64,000 bases of DNA from Chara braunii (GCA_003427395.1 BFEA01000117.1:3047446-3111445); one strand, 5' to 3'. Numbered from the stretch's first letter, positions 10,736-21,418 are shown. Numbers and translations are program-made. The notes: generated by a model from the sequence alone, not told the origin.

Positions 10736-11090
10736 AAAGAAAAAAGTCGGGGCTCTAAAACAAGAATACACAGGAAACAATGAATAAGGTGACTCCATAA
10801 TTTAGGGGNAAGGGTTAAAAAAACAGAAAAAATAAATAAAATTTTAAATAAATAAAATAGAATAGAAAAATGGGAAAAAAAGAAAAAAACAGTAAGACAA
10901 TAAAATAATAACTTAATAATATAATAAGAATATTAGAAAATAAGGAAAAACAAAGTAAGAAAAAAACATCAAAATATGAACCAAAAAAAAAAAATGGTAA
11001 AAGGAAAAGGAACAAAGAAAAAAAAGAATGAGAAAAAAAAGGAAAAGGAGAGAAAAAAAAAACGTAACGCAACGAAAAAAAGAGCACGGA
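10736..11090. repeat. A-rich low-complexity tract
   Basis: About 350 bp, almost all A with scattered G/T, including one N at 10809. The long T-rich reading frame on the minus strand is a composition artefact. No gene is seen. Confidence 0.85.
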
Positions 11091-11093
11091 GCC

Positions 11094-11133
11094 TTGAGCT
11101 AGCTGTCTCCTTTTTTCGAGACAGCTAGCTCAA
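11094..11133. repeat. Perfect 16-bp inverted repeat (hairpin)
   Basis: TTGAGCTAGCTGTCTC at 11094-11109 is exactly complementary to 11118-11133, separated by the 8-nt loop CTTTTTTC. It sits at the edge of the A-rich tract. It could be a transposon terminus or a small RNA hairpin. No mature small RNA can be inferred from sequence alone. Confidence 0.8.
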
Positions 11134-11492
11134 TGCAAACGGCGAAGGGTAGGGGGAGTTGTAAACGAGGGGTTGGATTCATGGAGGCATTTCCCGACAC
11201 CAAAAAATGACCAGGTTGGAGGAATACAACACATAACTAAAGTCGACCGCTGGATGTTCACAACACCTGCCATCCCTGGTGTCGCCCTGAGTCGCACGTG
11301 ATAGAAAACCCAACGCTGAGCTTGCTCAACGGTGCTAGTGGGACGAGGCCTCTGGGAGGTTTGACTCTGTATTTTTTTTCATTTTTTTTTTTAAGAAGAA
11401 CACAAGTGACAATTCATATTCATATATCCGGGAAACGGGCCCGGTGTCCCTTACATCATTTGTTGCGGTCAAACGGGCCCACCACAGCCTCA

Positions 11493-11752
11493 CAAGGTTA
11501 CGAAAACCAATGATGCCAATCCCAACCCTAAAACAAAATTCACGTTCACTAATTTAACAAAAGTCAAATCCTAATCTACCCCCTCTCTAAACCGCCATTA
11601 TCAAACAACCCTAATCTCCACCAACCAAGGTTACGAAACCCATGATCCCAATCCCAACCTAAAACAAAATTCACGTTCCCTAATTTAACAAGACTCAAAT
11701 CCTAATCTACACCTTTCTCCAAATCACCATTATGAAACAACCCTAATCTAGC
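11493..11752. repeat. Tandem duplication, ~133-bp unit
   Basis: Copy 1 (11493-11625) and copy 2 (11626-11752) share CAAGGTTACGAAA, CCCAATCCCAACC, AACAAAATTCACGTTC and CAAATCCTAATCTA with small indels. AT-rich and non-coding. Confidence 0.85.
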
Positions 11753-12754
11753 GAAATCCAAGCTAGATAACAGACCATTAACCAACACATAAACAAAATA
11801 TTCAATGTTTTCATCCTACTTACCCACTACCAACTAAGAAAACAAAAAATCAATAGTGTCTTACCCACGGATAGTCAATGATGTCATGGAATTACCCAAC
11901 CCATGGGCAAAAACGAAAGGGAACGTAATCCAACGAAAAGTAACAGTTCTAGAATCATCTTGAAAACACTAACAAAATGGACAGCTAATTAGAATTATGA
12001 AAACCCTTGTCGAATTGGCAGTTCACAAAATACCAATCACAAATACTAACAAGACTTGTCCTAACGATTGGAATCTAGGAAAACACAATCATCTATACTC
12101 GCAACGCTTGCAATTTAGGGAAACACAGTCGATAACTGTAAGAGCACCAGAAATCAGGAAGTCTTAAGCAACACACCGCCCGAAGTAGGAGTAAAGGCAA
12201 TAGTGGACAACCCCGATCACAGCTTGAAGTCCGTTGTCAGCGACGGTGGACGATACCGATAACGGCATGAAGTTCGTCATCCATCTCCCGGAAGTCGACG
12301 TTTATCGATGTACTCACGTCTTTCTTCTCGAGCTCTTCATCCAGATAAAACTGTATCCATTCCCACAACGAATCGCATTCGTTCTCTGTATCTATAATCA
12401 GCGGGCAAAGCCCCTTATCAGGTAGTAATACTGATATGTACGATGCGCAGATCCTGCCCATTGACCGACCCCACATCTCTCTCTCCTTCCTTCTGCGGCC
12501 CATCTGGGATTACCAACTTTCATCGGCCAAGATTAGGTTATTGCAGGCGCATGGTTGTGCCCCCTCGAAGCGGCCTCCACCTCAGTGCCCACACACTCTA
12601 TCACCTCTCCGCCTCCGCCATACCCAACAACAAATTCTGGCTAAGCGCAGCTTATCCACAGCTGCCCCCATGCCATCCCCCACTGCCCGCACATTGTAAT
12701 AGTGATGCGCTAGCGCAGCGTTACTGCTGCGCTAACACGATCCAGGAATTCTCT
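11753..12754. other. No recognisable gene
   Basis: About 1 kb of unique-looking DNA. Short open frames on both strands (for example 12234-12425 plus, 12237-12503 minus) show no recognisable domain. The palindrome GCGCTAGCGC near 12708 also occurs near 21655 and 55075. Confidence 0.5.
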
Positions 12755-12874
12755 CTGTATATTTATTTTTCTTCCAGCTAATGCTGCATCTTTCTTTTTT
12801 CTTCAGCATCAACTGAAAAAGAAAAAAAGAATGCAGCATCAGCTGCATCAGCTGGAAGAAAAAGAAATATACAG
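12755..12874. repeat. Foldback element, 25-bp arms
   Basis: Left arm 12755-12779 and right arm 12850-12874 are inverted repeats with one mismatch. Both read inward through GCTGCATC-type sequences that also pair partly. A T-tract follows at 12900. It has the form of a small MITE or foldback, but no target duplication was confirmed. Confidence 0.65.
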
Positions 12875-13188
12875 GCTAATACAGCATCAAAGCTCCCAGC
12901 TTTTTTTTTTTTTTTTTTTTTGAAGAAGATTGATCTTTATTTGATTGCTTCCTTGATTAAATTTTGTTAACTGATTGATTCACTGATTGATTCATTGATG
13001 ACAGGCAGTTAACGGAGGCCTCAATTTTCATGCAACTTCTCAAACATCTCTTGCCATTTATAACAAAACCCAAGGGTCAATTAACCAAACTTTCCACCAA
13101 TTCATAGAGTGGAGATCATACTAACTACTTATATATTAAAAAAAAAAGAAAAGAAAAAAACTAGGTTGTTTCCCCAGGCACCCAACTT

Positions 13189-13338
13189 ATGCCCGGGTAC
13201 CCGCCCGGGTGCCCGGCAGGGCATGAACCCCGGGCAGGGTTCCGGGTAGCCCCAGCGTTAAAAAAAAAAAAAAACCGGAAAATAATTATGTTGTGTAGAA
13301 GTGCATTTTTGGCAAACTTTGGGGCGATGCTTTGTGTG

Positions 13339-13382
<44 letters not shown>

Positions 13383-13734
13383 TACCTTGTGGCTCTTGGT
13401 ACTCTAGTTGGCGTGCGGAAATATGAACTTGCGATTGAGTGTCTAATTGCCACTAATTAGCTGCTCTTGATTTGTAGGTTAATCTAGGGTTCGGCTTTTG
13501 CTGTGCCCCTTTGAATTCCTATTTGGTACTTGTTGTGCAGTTGGTATTAGCAATAGTTGCTATTTAGTCGTTCTTGGTTTGTAAGCTAATTTACGGTGTG
13601 ATTTTGGCGTGTGTGATTAGGGTGTGATTTTGGCTTGTGTGATTGTCTTGTCGGTGCTATAGGATAGGGTGTTTGGTGGAGTTTTGGGAGCCGTGCCTTG
13701 TGATTGTTGCGACGGAATCTGTTGCGGTGTTTGC

Positions 13735-13815
<81 letters not shown>

Positions 13816-14191
13816 TTTGTTACTGACATACTTGTCATCGGGTTTTGTTTTTGCGCAGTACTTGGATTTCTACAATTCTGTCTGGTCGTTGTTGGTTATA
13901 GGAAATAGAGTTATGGCTGAGGGTCACATTAGAATTCCTCACGGAATCGGAGATAAAAAAGAAAATAACAGAATCACACTAAGGCACCCTCCTTTAATCC
14001 CCTTTAGCCCCTTCAAAACCATTTATACCCCCCTCCCCCCCCCTTGGAAGCCAACTCGCAAAAAAAGAAATGAGCCCGGATTTGGGGTCCTTTAGGAGAG
14101 CGCAGAAGGGGAAAAAAAAAGAAAAAAAAGTTCGTTTTCTTTTTTTTTTTGCACGCCCGGGTGCCCGGTCAGGCATGAAAATCTTCCTAGA

Positions 14192-14222
<31 letters not shown>

Positions 14223-14280
14223 ACAGCAAGAGAAAAAAAGTGCACTGTCATGTGGGGGTCCCCGTTAACCACTTGTGGAC
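13189..14280. repeat. Two GA microsatellites between related repeat edges
   Basis: Perfect (GA)n at 13341-13380 and 13739-13811. The motif CGCCCGGGTGCCCGG...GGCATGAA occurs near 13203 and again near 14155, suggesting the interval is bounded by copies of one repeat. At 14247-14278 the sequence GGGGGTCCCCGTTAACCACT resembles the right terminus of the hAT-like MITE at 2.4-2.8 kb, so a partial copy may lie here. Frames of Arg-Glu repeats across GA tracts are not genes. Confidence 0.6.
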
Positions 14281-14584
14281 GTGAGGCAGATGAAGTTCAA
14301 ACAGGATAAGATCAGATAGGACCTTATTTTGTTTTATCCCATACCAAACTAAACAAAAGGACAGGTCCGATAGGGCATTATAGAACATGAGTTTTAGTAC
14401 AAGACACATTGTAAGAAGAGGAGGACAATTATTGTGATGGCACACCACAATTACCATCAAGATTCACTGAATACTATGGTGAATCTTCACTTGATCTTTC
14501 AGTGACTAGAATCCGGAACTCTGACCTCATCACTACAGCTCAGGTACAGAGATATTTTGCACCTCAGAACCGGTACCACTCTCC

Positions 14585-14588
<4 letters not shown>

Positions 14589-14672
<84 letters not shown>

Positions 14673-14700
14673 ATCTCTCTCTCTCTCTCTCTCTCTCTCT

Positions 14701-14742
<42 letters not shown>

Positions 14743-14810
14743 CATATACCGGGCAGTTCTGTTTGACGATATATATGTGTATAACTTTATGTAACATATA
14801 TGTTTGACGA
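14589..14810. repeat. (CT)n tract and 3' end of hammerhead repeat
   Basis: (CT)n with two ATC interruptions (14589-14737), then CCGGGCAGTTCTGTTTGAC at 14749-14767 next to a TA-rich microsatellite. A second partial match, TGTTTGACGATATATA, starts at 14801. The same 19-nt end terminates the hammerhead-core units at 22.3-22.7 kb, so this is a truncated relative. Confidence 0.7.
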
Positions 14811-15117
14811 TATATATATATATATGCAAAGTTATATAATATGTATGTGGGTGAGTGAGTGAGTGTGTGTTCTCCCCCCTCCCCTCTTGCCTGCCCTCCC
14901 GAAAGACAGACAAGAGGGAAAAAAAAAAGAAACACCACCACCACCACCATCCTTCAGCGCATGCAGTGCCCACGTTCACATACAATTCTTGTCCAATTGG
15001 CTCCATGCGAGGGAGTGATCTCCTTTGCTGCTCCCCATTCCTCGTACAAGTGTAGGCCTGCAATCTCAGAGGGTCACTACGCTACATCTCTGACAGTGGA
15101 GGCAATCTACATACTGT

Positions 15118-15123
15118 TACAAA

Positions 15124-15171
<48 letters not shown>

Positions 15172-15283
15172 AAATAGAGAAAGCAAGCAAAAAAGAAAGA
15201 AAACAGTGAAAGCAAGGAAGCAATCAATCAAGAAATCAATCAGTCAATCAATCAATCAATCAATCAATCCATCAATCAATCAA

Positions 15284-15323
<40 letters not shown>

Positions 15324-15440
15324 AAAGAAAGAAAAGAAAGAAAGAAAGAAAAGAAAGAAAGAAAAGGAAAGAAAGAAAGGAAGAAAGAAAGAAAGAAGAA
15401 GAAGGAAGGAAGAAAGAAAGAAAAAGGAAGGAATAAGGAA
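15118..15440. repeat. (AAAG)n and (CAAT)n microsatellites
   Basis: AAAG repeats at about 15120-15172, CAAT repeats at about 15224-15280, then degenerate AAAG/AAGG repeats to 15440. Lys/Arg/Glu-rich frames across them are artefacts. Confidence 0.9.
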
Positions 15441-16185
15441 AGAAATAGGGCCCCCACAAAGGTGGATACAGCAATCGCTGTTACATCTTTAGGGGAGAAT
15501 AATTATTTCCCATTTAGGAGCTCTGAAATCCAGGCACTGACAAACATTTCAGTTCCTATTTTTCCCCTGTTTTGGGGTGGCTTAACAATTATGGGCATTC
15601 GTATAGGCGATCACTTGAGATTTTGGAAGGCACTGGTTATTGGCTGTTTTCTTTTTTTTCTTTTTTTTCTTTTTTTCTTTTGGGAATTGCGGAGCACTTG
15701 TTGGATTTGTTTGTGGAGGCATTAAACCACCAGGTTTTTACGTTCAGAAGCGGCGGTTAACAAACACTCCACGTCCTTGGGGCCTCGGCCTACTGAAAAG
15801 GAAAAGGCTTGTGGCGCCAGGCAAAACGACACATTGTTTTGTGTCCTCTTGAGTTCTTTTCTTCCGTGGTACATCACACAAATCGCCCCCAGAAAAAAAG
15901 AGGCTCGGGCGTGCCGGTGGTGGGACGCGAAGTCCGCCCCTACCTTGTGGTGTTCAGAATATCTCAGCAGAAAAAACGATGAGGTTGACGAGCACCTAGG
16001 TCTCTTGCTAGGAGGGAGTCCTCGTACCACCTCTCCTACCAAGGACACTGGTTTGTTAAACAAAACAAAAAAAAAAAGTTGACGAACAATTGCTGATCAC
16101 TTCAAGGGGCTGATGGCTCCTGCTGTGGCCTAGGATGAACTTGGCGGAAAGTGCCTCGCCCAGCCCGATTGGCCATGGCAGATAT
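15441..16185. other. No recognisable gene
   Basis: Mixed-composition DNA with T-tracts. Short frames (for example 15777-16082 plus) have no recognisable domain. Confidence 0.45.
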
Positions 16186-16236
16186 GTGAGGGACGCCGGG
16201 CCCCGTTCCCGGCACTGTAATAAAGAAATTGTTATA

Positions 16237-16270
<34 letters not shown>
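16186..16270 (+). mobile_element. LINE-type 3' end with poly(A)
   Basis: GGGACGCCGGGCCCCGTTCCCGGCAC (a compensated variant of the tail hairpin), AATAAA at 16219-16224, then an A-tract at 16245-16270. Both hairpin arms have changed while remaining complementary (GCCGGG/CCCGGC instead of GCTGGA/TCCAGC). Confidence 0.65.
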
Positions 16271-16360
16271 CAGTAACTTGTGCCGAACTAGGACGTGTGA
16301 CATGCACACGGGCGCCTTAACATATGTCTGCCACACACATGTCTGCCAAACACACCAAAT

Positions 16361-16553
16361 GTCCATGACTAGCTCAGTTGGTACCCCAATGAACTGTTGG
16401 AATACAGACCTCATTTTGTTTTTGCCCAATGATGAACTCAGATGAGTACATAACTATGAATTTACCTGGGGATGGTCAGTCTGAACTTTGAAGATGATAT
16501 CCCAAGGGTCATCGGCCACTCATCGCCTTGTCTTTTGAAAAAAGAAACAAAAA
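16361..16553 (+). mobile_element. tRNA-derived SINE, copy 1
   Basis: The head contains a polymerase III A-box, TAGCTCAGTTGGT, at 16371-16383. The body aligns with the copy at 59398-59572: GAACTGTTG.AATACAGACC, TGGGG..GGTCAGT, GATATCCCAAGGGTCATCG, ending in an A-rich tail. The B-box region is degraded here but recognisable in the second copy. Confidence 0.7.
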
Positions 16554-16957
16554 AGAATGTGGAGTGCACACCGTCCCCCCAAAAATAGAGAGAAACCATG
16601 GAGCACCTGGAGCGAGAGGAGGGAAGGGGGGGGGGGGGGGGGGGAGGGAGGAGGGACCTCAGGGAAGTGCATAATAATTCAACTTGGAAAAACTTCCGAA
16701 AAAGCATATGACTGGGCAGTAAGGCAAGAAAGATGGTGTGCGCGCTGTTCAATACTCAACAAGACAGTTTTTTTTTTTTTGGGGAGCAAAGAAAGAGAAA
16801 ACATAGGACCACAACTGGATAGGAGTCCGCAAACCGGTTCGGCACAGTGTTTAAATCGCCAGCACCTTTCCCACTTGAAAAACAAATATGCGGCGGATAG
16901 CACAGGCAACTTTCGGGGCTGGGCCACAGTTGATAAATTTCATAGACGGCCCGTGCT
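16554..16957. other. No recognisable gene
   Basis: Contains a G-tract (16626-16646) and a T-tract (16767-16780). The open frame at 16557-17102 on the plus strand spans the G-tract and shows no domain. Confidence 0.4.
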
Positions 16958-18076
16958 GTGTTTCGGGCCTCCAAAAGTCGCGGTGAGGAGCCTTCGGCCG
17001 ATATATATGGGAAATGTAGACATCCATCCAAAGCAAAGACGCCCCTTGTACCTTTCTTCCCACTCCATCAAACACATCGCCAGTGTAAGGAGGTGGCTGT
17101 AGTGCCAGGGAAGCTGTCGTCCGGGGGACCTGCAGAAACCCCTATGATACAACAGGGACAGCCCAGACAGACGGAACAGTGTTCGACACAAGGAGGGAAG
17201 GGACAGACAAACCAACACAGCAAAGAGACAAACACACATGGGACATGGGCAGATAGGATTAAACGACCTTTTCTAGGAAAATCTCTGGTCATTCAGAGGG
17301 AGACTGGTACCTCGGGTGAACCGACACAGCACATCCCACTGGACAATGTGTCATCTGCACGGGCCTTCTTCCTTACCAAGCTCCTTTGCGCCCCAGAAAC
17401 AATGGTGGTCGATCAAAGGGGGAAGAAAACGATGGTGAGAAACTATCCGAAAGATGGACTGGGAATCAGGGATAATATATACCTCAGACATGCAAACACT
17501 TGGGTTTTCTATGATGATTCTGCCTACAAATCCACTAATGACAAAGTGAGGTGGATCAGGCTTCGGTTGGAAGCCCTGAGGCGGGACGGACAAGCAGCCA
17601 AGGATTCTTTCCTGATTCATCCTCTTTCCCCCACCACCTTCACAGTCCTATCTATGCACGAAAAGGATAAGCAAACGATTGACGGCTGGAAGAGTCTGAG
17701 ATGTGAGCGATCAGAGGTGAGGATCTACCCCTGGTCCCCCCCCAAACAGCCTGGCCCGGAAGAACGACGACAGAAGATGATGACTGATTATTTTTGGGTT
17801 GAATTCAGACACATCCTGGTCGAAATCCAGGGCAGTTTCTTACATGAACTGGGCCAAAAATATAAGATCATTGATTTTATCGAACCGCTTCCCCCCTTTG
17901 TCGCGCAGTGGGACGATTACCTTATGCGAGCTCTAGATATCCCGGAGTCCCACCCCTTCTTTATGGATGATGTGATCCTGTTCAGAATAAAGAACAAGGA
18001 ATACATGATCCCTACAGCAAACAAGCTGCGGCCATCCCGGGGATATCACATCATGCCAGGGAGACAAATTACGTAA
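16958..18076 (+). CDS. Possible LINE ORF1-like protein (372 aa)
   Basis: The longest uninterrupted mixed-composition frame in the window, stopping at TAA just after 18073. A low-complexity Gln/Thr/Lys N-terminus leads to TWADRIKRPF near residue 95, a stretch around residues 150-235 with VFYDDSAYKSTNDKVRWIRLRLEAL, and YFWVEFRHILVEIQGSF near residue 278. The TWADRIK-type motif and single-strand-binding-like layout resemble ORF1 (gag-like) proteins of plant LINEs, but no zinc knuckle follows, and ORF2 is not adjacent: unrelated sequence begins by 18.1 kb. The start may lie downstream of 16958. An unknown host gene is the alternative. Confidence 0.4.
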   Translation: MFRASKSRGEEPSADIYGKCRHPSKAKTPLVPFFPLHQTHRQCKEVAVVPGKLSSGGPAETPMIQQGQPRQTEQCSTQGGKGQTNQHSKETNTHGTWADRIKRPFLGKSLVIQRETGTSGEPTQHIPLDNVSSARAFFLTKLLCAPETMVVDQRGKKTMVRNYPKDGLGIRDNIYLRHANTWVFYDDSAYKSTNDKVRWIRLRLEALRRDGQAAKDSFLIHPLSPTTFTVLSMHEKDKQTIDGWKSLRCERSEVRIYPWSPPKQPGPEERRQKMMTDYFWVEFRHILVEIQGSFLHELGQKYKIIDFIEPLPPFVAQWDDYLMRALDIPESHPFFMDDVILFRIKNKEYMIPTANKLRPSRGYHIMPGRQIT

Positions 18077-18721
18077 ACCATCAAATCTGCGGGATAATAA
18101 TGGCAACGGGAGGAGACGACGATGTAAGGGGGAGGTTGCGAGGAGGGAAACGAATGAAGGGGGTCGACCGGGGTTACCACTCCTGGTGACCACCTTGGGT
18201 TGGACCTTATCCCTTCGTGTGGGAGGTTCTGCACGGTGATGGACGCCATCGATTCGCTGTTCGGGACCGTCCTCTCCTCCGATGCAAATTTGCAGGTAGG
18301 GATGTTTGCCTTTCTAATTTGCATATTCTATGTAGGTAGAATTGCATAATCGTCTCCGTTTGCTGGTGGAAACCTCTATAGCTTGTGCCCATGTCCTATC
18401 GTGACACCGATGTAGGCGAAACTCTTAGGTTTTTAAGGGTTGCTTGGCATGAAGGTCCTATCAAAAGTAGGATTAGTGTTGGTCTTCCCCACAGAAGGAC
18501 GAAACGTAGGCTGCCTCTCTTGTGCTGGGGTGAGGGATGATCATGGTTGTCCAAGGGGAGGATGGACCGGGCAAGCAATTAGGGTTGTTTGTGTTTGTGA
18601 TTGTTTCTTATCAGGGAGGTCAGTCAATCCCCTCCAAGTGAGGGTAATCAATGCTGCCTCCTGCTGTGAACCCACATGACGGATTCTTAAACAAATCAGG
18701 CTCCTGATGCAGATCATTGAA
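18077..18721. other. No recognisable gene
   Basis: No domain or repeat is recognised here. Confidence 0.4.
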
Positions 18722-18894
18722 GGGACGCTGGACCCCGTTTCCAGCAGGTGCAGCTCCCCACCAATAGAATGGAGCCATCAACCCTGTGAGGCCTGCTAGA
18801 GGAGGATGCTCTTACCAACTCCTGCTAGCAGGTGCTCTCGCGCCAATGATGTTTTTTCAAAAGAAAAAAAAAAAAGAAAAGAAAAAAAAAAAGA
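18722..18894 (+). mobile_element. LINE-type 3' tail copy
   Basis: GGGACGCTGGACCCCGTTTCCAGCAG, then CTCCCCACCAATAGAATGGAGCC, ending in an A-rich tract (18859-18894). This is a clear copy of the shared tail. The segment between the hairpin and the A-tract includes CCTGCTAG repeats. Confidence 0.65.
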
Positions 18895-19544
18895 TAGTGG
18901 CATTTACAAGAAAGTTTTCTGGAAAAATGGCTGAAACATCATTGTCAAACAAGGCTATCAGATTCTTCTCCTTTTTGGTCGGCGGCCGGTCAAATACAAA
19001 GGTCCTATAGAGCCCAAATTTCCCATGTTGGACTAAATTACTTACAGAGGTATGCATACACTCTAGGAATACCTCAGGATAAACACCCATCCAAACAACT
19101 CCAATTGCAAAGGTAGATACAGCCCCAGTAGCTAGCTGGATTGCAGGCTGCATAGATGTTCCCGCCTAAAAGCAGCAACTTCCGGTAGACCCAATAGGCC
19201 AGCGGAGGCAGTAGTTACCCAACCCGGAGGAATAGGAGGCCCGGGAAGTAAGAGTATACCATTCAGGCACATTGAGGGAAGCGGTACCTCACCCGGCAGT
19301 GACGCTGCTGCTCCTCCCTGAGGGTGAAGGTAGACGGAGCTTCTGCTGGACGGCGGGCGAGGAAGAAGCCCCCCATGGCTGTGAAGTAGTAAAAGGAGGG
19401 AGTAGGCCTAGGTTATGGAGCTAGAGAGTGAAGCGCCTCTTGCCAGGCTATGGGGAATGGTGAGAGCAGGGTGTAACAGATGAGAGAGGGAGAGAGAGAG
19501 GGGAACTGACATTAGAGACTCACTTTTGGTGCTGGTGAGGGATG

Positions 19545-19594
<50 letters not shown>

Positions 19595-19620
19595 CACTTT
19601 TGGCTTGGGTTAGCCTTCAT
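18895..19620. other. No recognisable gene
   Basis: Low-complexity A and GA tracts at 19550-19592 and otherwise unassigned sequence. No coding signal is recognised. Confidence 0.4.
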
Positions 19621-19621
19621 C

Positions 19622-20350
19622 TTTTTTTTTTTTTTTTTTTTTTTTGGGAAATGAAACTTCGTATACGGGAAACCTACTTATCGAGGTGATAGGAGCATCC
19701 CCGATAGGTAGTTCCCGGCGTCGAAGGCTCCATCTATTGGTGCGGAGCTACACCTGCTGGAAATCGGATCCAGCGTCCCTGTACAATGATGAGAGCGTAT
19801 CTGCTGGAAATCGGGTCCAGCGTCCCTGTACAAGGATGTGAAAGTGTCTGCTGGAAATCAGGTCCAGCACCTCTTTGATCCTATGCATCTGATCCTCAGT
19901 ATCACTGTGTATGTAAAACAATCCACAATGTGATGTATGTGTGATGTAAGTGTGCTGTATGTGTGATGTGGCGTATGTGATGGATGTGTTCTATATCAAT
20001 CACTCATTTAAACACGAGCGTATCTGCTGGAAATCGGGTCCAGCGTCCCTGTACAAAGATGTGAAAGTGTCTGCTGGAAATCAGGTCCAGCATCTCTTTG
20101 ATCCTATGCATCTGATCCACAGTATCACTGTGTATGTAAACAATCCACAATGTGATGTATGTGTGATGTGTTATGTGGTGTATGTGATGGATGTGTTCTA
20201 TATCTATCATTTTTTTAAACACGAAACCCAATGTACAGAGATGTGAATGTATCTGCTGGAAATCGGGTCCAGCATCCCTATAACCCTATGCATCTGATCT
20301 ACTGTATCGCTGTAAACATATAGCAACCCATGAAACCCTAACCAAGATGT
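19622..20350 (-). mobile_element. LINE 3' UTR with reiterated hairpins
   Basis: A T-tract at 19622-19645 is the complement of a poly(A) tail. To its right, six copies of CTGCTGGAAAT(C/CA)GG(G/A)TCCAGC, the complement of the tail hairpin, occur near 19752, 19801, 19850, 20023, 20071 and 20253. They are embedded in a larger duplicated unit of about 220 bp (CACTGTGTATGTAAA...GATGTATGTGTGATG...). No ORF2 sequence follows, so this is a 5'-truncated insertion or a tail-only repeat. Confidence 0.7.
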
Positions 20351-20446
20351 AATGTATGTGTGCGGGGCAATCGGCACTCCGATGTTGATCGATATTGTGG
20401 GCCGGACAACACCAAACAACAGCGACTATCCCACTCCCAACAATGA

Positions 20447-21418
20447 CTATCCCACTCCTACCTTCAGCCAACCAACGAGGTTGAAAGGGGGGAGGGGGGG
20501 GGAGCTGGCAAACCTCTTATCCGTGTCAAGCCCACTCCCCTCCATGTCAGCATGCAGCATCTCTCCCGTCATGCTGATGCTCTCTGCCCTGCTGCTGCCG
20601 AGGTCATCGCTGGCGCCGTAATCATCGCTGCCGCCATCACCACTGTTGTTGTTGTTGTCGACGTTGTTATTGTTGTTGTTGTTGTTACTCTTGTCATGGC
20701 GATCCCCGCCGCCATCATCGTCGTTGCCGCCCTCGCCATTGTTGTTGTCAGGCCCGAATTCCACCGCATCCACGTGCGGCATCTCTCCCATCTTGCTGAC
20801 AATGATCAGATATGCACGGGCACCGTTCTCCACCCCGCTTCTGCCATGTTCATTGCTTCCGTTGTAGGTGTTGTTGTTGACGGTTTTGTTATTGATGTTG
20901 ATGTTGTCATCATTGTTGTTGTTGCTGTAACCGTTGTTGTTGACGTTGTTGTTGTTGTTGTAGTCGTTGTTGTTGTTGATGTTGTTGTTGTCGTTGATGT
21001 TGTTGTTGTTGATGCTGACGCTGGAGTTAACCTCGTCTTCCTGCGCTCCATCCTCCTGCCAGTCCTCACCCTCCAGGTCGTCTTCGCCCTTCAACCGGTC
21101 TTCAAGCTTATAGCGCAGGTTGCGACCCTCAGCGAAGAGGGCATAACAGGTAGACATCATGGACTCTGCCCTCTTCCAATCGATGCAGGCTTCCAGCTGG
21201 GGATCCGCCTCCTCCTCCAGCCCCCAGATGATATCCAGCATGTCGTCGGCCATATTCTTCAACCAAACAGCCAGAGAGATTGCTCCCCCTTCGTCTTCTG
21301 GCTCCTCATTCGACCGCAAAGACAGCTCCCCCACCATCACCTGTAACTGCCTGCATCCCTGCTCCAATGTCGCCAGCCAATCATCTGCTCGTTGTTGTAG
21401 CCCCCCCCCCACCTCCAT
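20447..21418 (-). CDS. Hypothetical protein with poly-Asn tracts (323 aa)
   Basis: Complete minus-strand frame. The N-terminal ~115 residues look like ordinary soluble, mostly helical protein (ADDWLATLEQGCRQLQVM, WLKNMADDMLDIIWGLEEE, KRAESMMSTCYALFAEGRNL). An acidic linker and two Asn-rich blocks follow, encoded by GTT/ATT-type repeats on the plus strand. A short motif is duplicated around the second block: GEMPHVDAVEFGPD and GEMLHADMEGSGLD. No family is recognised, and no neighbour suggests a role. It may be a transposon-associated or host gene; the trinucleotide repeats are expansion-prone. Confidence 0.4.
   Translation of the reverse strand: MEVGGGLQQRADDWLATLEQGCRQLQVMVGELSLRSNEEPEDEGGAISLAVWLKNMADDMLDIIWGLEEEADPQLEACIDWKRAESMMSTCYALFAEGRNLRYKLEDRLKGEDDLEGEDWQEDGAQEDEVNSSVSINNNNINDNNNINNNNDYNNNNNVNNNGYSNNNNDDNININNKTVNNNTYNGSNEHGRSGVENGARAYLIIVSKMGEMPHVDAVEFGPDNNNGEGGNDDDGGGDRHDKSNNNNNNNNVDNNNNSGDGGSDDYGASDDLGSSRAESISMTGEMLHADMEGSGLDTDKRFASSPPLPPFNLVGWLKVGVG

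Noticed and set aside
10815-11087. A Phe/Leu-rich minus-strand frame resembling a membrane protein
   Set aside because: It is only the complement of an A-rich low-complexity tract.
15118-15440. Telomere-like or coding repeat
   Set aside because: The units are AAAG and CAAT microsatellites, not a known telomere motif; Lys/Glu frames are artefacts.
19750-20290. CRISPR array, from regularly recurring short repeats
   Set aside because: The repeats are LINE-tail hairpins in a eukaryotic 3' UTR, the intervals are themselves duplicated, and no cas genes exist here.
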